Positions 5,038 to 8,815 of a stretch of DNA of 8,815 nucleotides are shown in pieces (within the stretch, counting starts at the first letter, position 1; every line of letters starts with the position of its first letter). A program made the translations under genes and the position numbers. This stretch comes from RYN-433 sp036558265 (GTDB taxonomy: Bacteria; Planctomycetota; Phycisphaerae; Tepidisphaerales; Tepidisphaeraceae): the NCBI GenBank assembly GCA_036558265.1, contig DATBFY010000373.1, forward strand, positions 1-8,815. The letters are read 5' to 3'. The notes under the pieces were generated by a model. That model had not been told where the DNA came from and made no database searches. It worked only from the letters and a program-made list of their open reading frames with translations.

Positions 5038-6729
5038 CTACCGCCCCAGCCGCCGGTACTTGATGCGGTGGGGCTGATCCGCATCCGCGCCCAGGCGCTC
5101 GCGCTTGTTCTTCTCGTACTCGGCGAAGTTGCCCTCGAAGAAGACGACCTGGCTCTCCCCCTCGAAGGCCAGGATGTGCGTCGCCACGCGATCCAGAAAC
5201 CAGCGGTCGTGGCTGATGATCACCGCGCAGCCGGCGAAGTTTTCCAGCCCCTCTTCCAGCGCCCGGATCGTGTTGACGTCCAGGTCGTTGGTCGGCTCGT
5301 CCAGGAGCAGGACGTTGGCGCCCATCTTGAGCATGCGGGCGAGATGCACGCGGTTGCGCTCGCCGCCCGAAAGCACGCCCAGTTTCTTCTGCTGATCGGG
5401 GCCGGTGAACGTGAAGCGCGCGGCGTAGGCCCGCGCGTTGACCATCGGCCCCTGTCCGCCGATGCGAAACGCCTCCTCACCATCCCCCATCGCCTGCCAG
5501 ACCGCCCAGTCGTCGCGCAGGCTCTCGCGGCTCTGCTCGACGTAGGCGAGCTTGACGTTGTCGGCGATGCGGATCTGGCCCGAGTCGCACTTTTCCAGCC
5601 CCGTGATGATGCGGAAGAGGGTGGTCTTGCCCGCGCCGTTGGGGCCGATGATGCCGACGATCCCGTTGGGGGGCAGCGAGAACGAGAGATCCTCGAAGAG
5701 GACCCGGTCGCCGTAGGATTTCGAGAGCTTCACGGCGTCGATCACCTGCCGGCCGAGGCGCGGACCCGGCGGGATGAAGATCTCGACCTCCTTCTCCTTT
5801 TCCTTGGTGTCCGCGGCGACCATCTTCTCGTACGCCGCCAGGCGCGCCTTGCTCTTGGCCTGGCGGGCGGTCGGCGATTTGCGCACCCATTCCAGCTCGC
5901 GCGCCAGCGTCTTCTGCCGGGCGGATTCGACCTTCTCCTCGATGGCCAGGCGCCCTTTCTTCTGTTCCAGCCAGCTCGTGTAGTTCCCCTTGTACGGGAT
6001 CCCCGCGCCGCGGTCCAGCTCCAGGATCCAGCCGGCGACGTTGTCCAGGAAGTAGCGATCGTGCGTGACCGCGATGATCGTCCCCGCGTATCGCTGCAGG
6101 TGATGCTCCAGCCAGGCGACGCTCTCGGCGTCGAGGTGGTTGGTCGGCTCGTCTAAAATCAGGATGTCCGGCTTCTGCAGCAGCAGCCGGCAGAGGGCGA
6201 CGCGGCGCTTCTCGCCGCCCGAGAGCGGGCCCACGGGGGCGTCTTCCGGCGGGCAGCGCAGGGCGTCCATCGCCTGCTGGAGCTGCTGGTCCACGTCCCA
6301 GGCGCCGACCGCGTCCAGCTTCTCCTGGATCTTTCCCTGCCGCTCCAGCACCTTCTCCATCTCCCCGGGCGAAAGGTCCTGCGCGAGTTTCTCGTTCACC
6401 TCGTCGAATTCCTTGAGGAGCTGCATCGTCGGCGCGACCCCTTCCTCGACGATCTGGCGAACGGTGCGGTCGGGCGGCAGGTGCGGCTCCTGCGGCAGGA
6501 ACCCGATCGTGTAGCCGGGCGAGACCTGGATCTGCCCGTCGAAGTTCTCGTCTTCGCCCGCGAGGATCTTCAACAGCGTGCTCTTGCCCGCGCCATTCAA
6601 GCCCAGCACGCCGATCTTGGCGCCGTAGAAATACGACAGGTAGATGTTGTCGAGGATGACCTTCTTCTCGTGGCGCTTCGAGACGCCGATCATCGAATAG
6701 ATGACCTTATTGGGTTCGGGAGTGGGCAT
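5038..6729 (-). CDS. ettA: ABC-F translation factor EttA (energy-dependent translational throttle)
   Basis: This 563-residue cytoplasmic ATPase is an ABC-F protein that binds the ribosomal E site and gates the first elongation steps according to ATP/ADP. Domain 1 has Walker A GLNGAGKS (43-50), signature LSGGE (169-173) and Walker B with DEPTNHLD (193-200); H224 (THDRYF) is the switch His. The region around 95-140 corresponds to the EttA arm. The linker that contacts tRNA (about 245-320) contains NYTSWLEQKKGRLA and a charged coiled coil. Domain 2 has GPNGAGKT (362-369), LSGGE (453-457), DEPTNDLD (477-484) and SHDRWFLDR. The tail GADADQPHRIKYRRLGR matches the EttA C-terminus as I recall it. The start MPTPEP was chosen because the longer frame to 6816 translates the repeat (FHPSAF). 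No Shine-Dalgarno is present; the leader is pyrimidine-rich. There is no membrane domain. Confidence 0.96.
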   Translation of the reverse strand: MPTPEPNKVIYSMIGVSKRHEKKVILDNIYLSYFYGAKIGVLGLNGAGKSTLLKILAGEDENFDGQIQVSPGYTIGFLPQEPHLPPDRTVRQIVEEGVAPTMQLLKEFDEVNEKLAQDLSPGEMEKVLERQGKIQEKLDAVGAWDVDQQLQQAMDALRCPPEDAPVGPLSGGEKRRVALCRLLLQKPDILILDEPTNHLDAESVAWLEHHLQRYAGTIIAVTHDRYFLDNVAGWILELDRGAGIPYKGNYTSWLEQKKGRLAIEEKVESARQKTLARELEWVRKSPTARQAKSKARLAAYEKMVAADTKEKEKEVEIFIPPGPRLGRQVIDAVKLSKSYGDRVLFEDLSFSLPPNGIVGIIGPNGAGKTTLFRIITGLEKCDSGQIRIADNVKLAYVEQSRESLRDDWAVWQAMGDGEEAFRIGGQGPMVNARAYAARFTFTGPDQQKKLGVLSGGERNRVHLARMLKMGANVLLLDEPTNDLDVNTIRALEEGLENFAGCAVIISHDRWFLDRVATHILAFEGESQVVFFEGNFAEYEKNKRERLGADADQPHRIKYRRLGR

Positions 6730-6777
6730 GGGAGGGGGGAGGTTAACGAATGCCGGCACAGCGGGGAAGAGGACAAT

Positions 6778-6866
6778 AAGGATGAAGGCGGAAGGATGAA
6801 AGATGAAACAGATCACGGTAACCGTTCGAAGGCCGTGCTCGGATTCATCCTTCCGCCTTCATCCTT
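6778..6866. repeat. Long perfect inverted repeat (23-base arms) upstream of ettA
   Basis: The arms at 6778-6800 and 6844-6866 are exact reverse complements over 23 bases; the core reads GATGAAGGCGGAAGGATGAA. They are separated by 43 bases that include a smaller palindrome, ACGGT-A-ACCGT (6815-6825). The element fills most of the 147-base spacer between the stop of the 6877 gene and the ettA start. Translated, it gives the FHPSAFIL / SSFRLHPSSF peptides that I recall from over-extended gene starts in planctomycete annotation. It could end transcription of the upstream gene or form a long stem in the ettA leader, depending on where ettA transcription begins. Confidence 0.9.
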
Positions 6867-6876
6867 CATCGTTCGT

Positions 6877-7614
6877 TCACTTCCTGGGCGCCACGCTCAT
6901 CAGGATCTCCTCCGCCAGGCGCGTGGTGGACGCGAGCTGGTCGGTGGCCTCGGTGGTCGTGATCACGGTCAGCTCGACCATGTCCTTGTTGGGCATGAGA
7001 TAGAGGTGGGTCTGGTCGGCGGTCTTGTCCCCCTTGACCTTGATCCGCTCGTGAACTTTCAAATAGAAGCGCGGGTCCGGGACCGCCGCCGGCGGCTCGA
7101 CGACCTCGGTCTTGTTCCTGGCGAAGTCGGTCTTGAGCATCTGCACGACGTTCTGCGCGTACTTGGCCTGCATCTCCGCGGGCGCGGCCCCCTTGGGCTT
7201 GACCACGATCAGGATGACCGCCTGCTTGTCGGGCGAGCGGAACAGGGCCTGGAGCTTGTTGTCCTTGGGCGGCGGCGCGGCCGTCCACTCCAGCGGCACG
7301 CGGAACTGGTAATTGCCCAGCGTCTGCGCATCCCCCAGCTCGTACCGGTTGACCGGCAGGTCGCCCGCGGCACGCGTGGTCGCCGGCCGCGTGGTGGCGG
7401 CGACCGCGGCGGTGGCGGCGGCGAGCTTCTGCTTCAGCGCCGCGTTCTCGGCCCGCAGGGTCTCCAGCTCCGCCTTGAGCTTCGTCACCTCCGCCGCCAG
7501 CGCGTCGATCCGCTGCTGCGCGGCGGGGGGGTCGGCCGGGGCGTCCGCGCCCCGCGCCGGCAGGGCGCGCCAGACCAGGGGACAGACGATCGAGAACCAG
7601 ACGGCCAGCCGCAT
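6877..7614 (-). CDS. Exported coiled-coil protein with Mog1/PsbP-like C-terminal domain
   Basis: This 245-residue protein has a signal peptide (MRLAVWFSIVCPLVWRALPARGA, cleavage likely near residue 23). A heptad-patterned coiled coil follows at about 33-66 (IDALAAEVTKLKAELETLRA and onward), then a low-complexity Ala/Thr/Arg linker to 84. Residues 88-243 form a compact domain that begins LGNYQFRVPLEW (99-110) and ends in a helix LAEEILMSVAP. The opening F-x-V-P-x-x-W, central strands (AVILIVVKPKG), the MVELTVITT strand and a closing helix resemble Mog1/PsbP-like (DUF1795/DcrB type) domains. This is a fold-level inference; the function is unknown. The ATG start has GAGG six bases upstream and a promoter whose predicted start point is near 7639. 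That makes the alternative TTG at 7641 unlikely. Confidence 0.8.
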   Translation of the reverse strand: MRLAVWFSIVCPLVWRALPARGADAPADPPAAQQRIDALAAEVTKLKAELETLRAENAALKQKLAAATAAVAATTRPATTRAAGDLPVNRYELGDAQTLGNYQFRVPLEWTAAPPPKDNKLQALFRSPDKQAVILIVVKPKGAAPAEMQAKYAQNVVQMLKTDFARNKTEVVEPPAAVPDPRFYLKVHERIKVKGDKTADQTHLYLMPNKDMVELTVITTTEATDQLASTTRLAEEILMSVAPRK

Positions 7615-7620
7615 CACACA

Positions 7621-7624
7621 CCTC
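7621..7624 (-). promoter_or_regulatory. Ribosome binding site of the 6877-7614 gene
   Basis: GAGG (within GAGGTG) on the - strand lies six bases before ATG 7614. It supports this start over the in-frame TTG at 7641. Confidence 0.65.
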
Positions 7625-7645
7625 GCGGGAGCACGATCCAACCCA

Positions 7646-7673
7646 ATTATGCCCCGGTGCGCCCCGCGGGCAA
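7646..7673 (-). promoter_or_regulatory. Sigma70-type promoter for the 6877-7614 gene
   Basis: On the - strand TTGCCC (7668-7673, four of six consensus bases) and CATAAT (7646-7651, five of six) are separated by 16 bases. The expected start point near 7639 gives a leader of about 25 bases containing the GAGG ribosome site. It is the best promoter candidate in the window and implies that this gene is transcribed separately from the small gene upstream. Confidence 0.6.
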
Positions 7674-7716
7674 GCCGCGCGAGGCGTTGGAGTCGCGCGG
7701 CGGTCGGGGCGGGGGT

Positions 7717-7914
7717 TCACATGCGGTAGTCGTCGGGGGCGTCCATCTCGGTGTCGGTGTCGCCGCGGAGGTCGTTGAGGAGATCCACGTAGTCGGCGTC
7801 GTCGAGCTCGAACCAGTCGGGGATGGCGGCGGCGGTCGTGCCGCGCCGCTCCGCGAGTTTCTCGGTGATCTGGCGGCGCAGGTCCGGGTCGGTGATTTCG
7901 CGGAGGCGGATCAT
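7717..7914 (-). CDS. Small acidic protein, 65 residues, unknown
   Basis: I do not recognise this protein. The N-terminal half is a likely helix with alternating charges (REITDPDLRRQITEKLAERR, 4-23). Next come TTAAAIPDWFELDDADYVDLL (roughly 26-46), with one Trp, and a very acidic tail (GDTDTEMDAPDDYRM). There is no signal peptide, Cys pair or DNA-binding motif. Codon third positions are strongly G/C, as in the neighbouring genes, and the composition is not that of a random frame, so I take it as real. No ribosome site precedes the ATG. TAAGAT lies seven bases upstream (7922-7927) and could be a -10 box of a leaderless transcript, though no -35 is visible. The UbiD-family gene lies 93 bases upstream on the same strand. 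Confidence 0.65.
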   Translation of the reverse strand: MIRLREITDPDLRRQITEKLAERRGTTAAAIPDWFELDDADYVDLLNDLRGDTDTEMDAPDDYRM

Positions 7915-7976
7915 GAGGCTTATCTTAGCTCACGACGCCGGGTGGAAGGCGACGGGAAAATCGGGGAGCGGTTGGG

Positions 7977-7990
7977 CACGCTAAAGCGTG
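7977..7990. terminator. Hairpin just after the UbiD-family gene
   Basis: CACGC (7977-7981) and GCGTG (7986-7990) pair around TAAA, 17 bases after the stop of the UbiD-family gene. There is no T-run, so termination is uncertain. The wording CACGCTAAAGCGTG also resembles a dispersed short repeat that I recall from other high-GC genomes. Confidence 0.35.
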
Positions 7991-8007
7991 AACTCCGAAC
8001 CCGGAAC

Positions 8008-8815
8008 CTATTCCAGCCCGTACTCGCGCCAGCGGCTGATCACCAATTCCTTCGTCGCGGCGTCCATCTCAAGCTCTTTCGGCCAGGCGCGGACCTTCCC
8101 TTCGGCGGGGAGCTTGGCGGTGGCGTCGAAGCCGATCTTGCTCCCCGCGCCATGATCGGGGCTGGCGTGGTCGAGGATGTCCACCGGGCCGTGGACGATC
8201 TCCGCGTCGCGCGCGGGATCGCAGTTGGCGAAGAGGTGGAAGAGCACGTCCTGCTCATCGTGCACGTTCACGTGCTCGTCCACGACGACGATGAACTTGG
8301 TGAAGGCCATCTGCCCCGCGCCCCACACGGCGTGCATGACCCGGCGGGCCTGGTGGGGGTACTCCTTCCTGATCTTGATGAACGCGCAGTTGTGGAAGAC
8401 GCCGGAGATCGGCAGCGAGTAATCCACGATGTCCGGGATCAGCATCTTCAACAGCGGCAGGAAGATCCGCTCGGTGGCCTTGCCCAGGTAATAGTCTTCC
8501 ATCGGCGGCTTGCCGACGATCGTCGTGGGATAAATCGGGTTCTTTCGGTGCGTGATCGCGGTGACGTGGAAGGCGGGGTACCAGTCCGCCAGCGAGTAAA
8601 AGCCGGTGTGGTCGCCGAAGGGGCCTTCCATCAGTTTCGCTTTCGGATCGACGTAACCCTCGATGACGATCTCGGCGTTGGCGGGCACTTCGAGGTCGAT
8701 CGTCTTGCAGCGGACCAGCTCGATGCCGCGGCCGTTGAGGAAGCCGGCGAAGAGGTGCTCTTCCACCCCCGGCGGCAGGGGCGCGGTGGCGGCGTAGGGG
8801 AGGACGGATTCACCT
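8008..8815 (-). CDS. UbiD-family prenylated-FMN decarboxylase, C-terminal part
   Basis: The window holds the last 268 residues; UbiD-family enzymes usually have about 430-620, so roughly half is missing beyond the right edge. The family decarboxylates aromatic or unsaturated acids using prenylated FMN (made by UbiX) and Mn2+. In fragment numbering, E19 (VEEHLFAG) fits the metal-binding Glu. E63 and D68 in EGPFGDHTGFY fit the catalytic acid pair, with the 44-residue spacing E19 to E63 equal to that recalled for characterised members. Conserved segments LEVPANAEIVIEGY, TTIVGKPPMEDYYLGKATER, CDPARDAEIV and GSKIGFDAT follow. The PPMEDYYLGKATERIFLPLL wording is closer to the menaquinone-biosynthesis (SCO4490-like) group than to E. 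coli UbiD, so a quinone role is likely but the substrate is not proven. An internal GTG near 8766 is not the start, since the conserved frame continues past it. Confidence 0.92.
   Translation of the reverse strand, partial: GESVLPYAATAPLPPGVEEHLFAGFLNGRGIELVRCKTIDLEVPANAEIVIEGYVDPKAKLMEGPFGDHTGFYSLADWYPAFHVTAITHRKNPIYPTTIVGKPPMEDYYLGKATERIFLPLLKMLIPDIVDYSLPISGVFHNCAFIKIRKEYPHQARRVMHAVWGAGQMAFTKFIVVVDEHVNVHDEQDVLFHLFANCDPARDAEIVHGPVDILDHASPDHGAGSKIGFDATAKLPAEGKVRAWPKELEMDAATKELVISRWREYGLE

Noticed and set aside
5068..6156. Long + strand open frame opposite ettA
   Set aside because: It is an antisense shadow of a strongly conserved ABC-F gene.
6730..6816. N-terminal extension of EttA (MICFIFHPSAFILIVLF...) that could look like a membrane anchor
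   Set aside because: It is the translated arm of the inverted repeat; EttA proteins begin close to the first strand, and the hydrophobic look is accidental.
8764..8766. GTG as the start of the UbiD-family gene
   Set aside because: The reading frame continues without a stop to the window edge, and this point aligns to the middle of UbiD proteins.

Overview
The window is high-GC bacterial chromosome with ordinary protein-coding density. It most likely comes from the Planctomycetota, probably a Phycisphaerae-like lineage. Three things suggest this: a zinc-ribbon remnant with the 'CGYDLR...RCPEC' wording common in planctomycete proteins, a ClpS of divergent type, and several palindromic intergenic repeats often seen in that kind of genome. 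The assignment is inference from recalled patterns, not from a search.

Layout: (1) positions 2-307, + strand, the C-terminal end of an unrecognised protein with one C-terminal membrane helix. (2) 345-713, - strand, a ClpS-family adaptor with an altered N-degron pocket. (3) 865-1719, + strand, a secreted protein of unknown function. (4) 1928-2938, - strand, an NAD-type isocitrate dehydrogenase. (5) 3221-4795, + strand, a large exported alpha-helical-repeat protein. (6) 5038-6729, - strand, the ABC-F translation factor EttA. (7) 6877-7614, - strand, an exported coiled-coil protein with a C-terminal domain that looks Mog1/PsbP-like, with a good sigma70-type promoter. (8) 7717-7914, - strand, a 65-residue acidic protein. 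(9) 8008 to the window end, - strand, the C-terminal part of a UbiD-family decarboxylase.

The genes do not form an obvious pathway. They are housekeeping functions (protein quality control, TCA cycle, translation, probably quinone biosynthesis) mixed with exported hypotheticals. Strands alternate in the left half, so most genes there must be transcribed singly. The block from 5038 to 8815 is all on the - strand, but its spacers hold repeats and a promoter, so it is not a tight operon.

No gap between genes exceeds 300 bases; the longest is 2939-3220. The most distinctive feature is that four of the larger spacers each hold a different palindromic element: 1822-1884, 2994-3108, 4813-4958 and 6778-6866. 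The third lies beside an octamer tandem repeat and a decayed zinc-ribbon fragment. I saw no RNA genes, CRISPR array, transposase or phage gene, and no convincing new multi-gene system.
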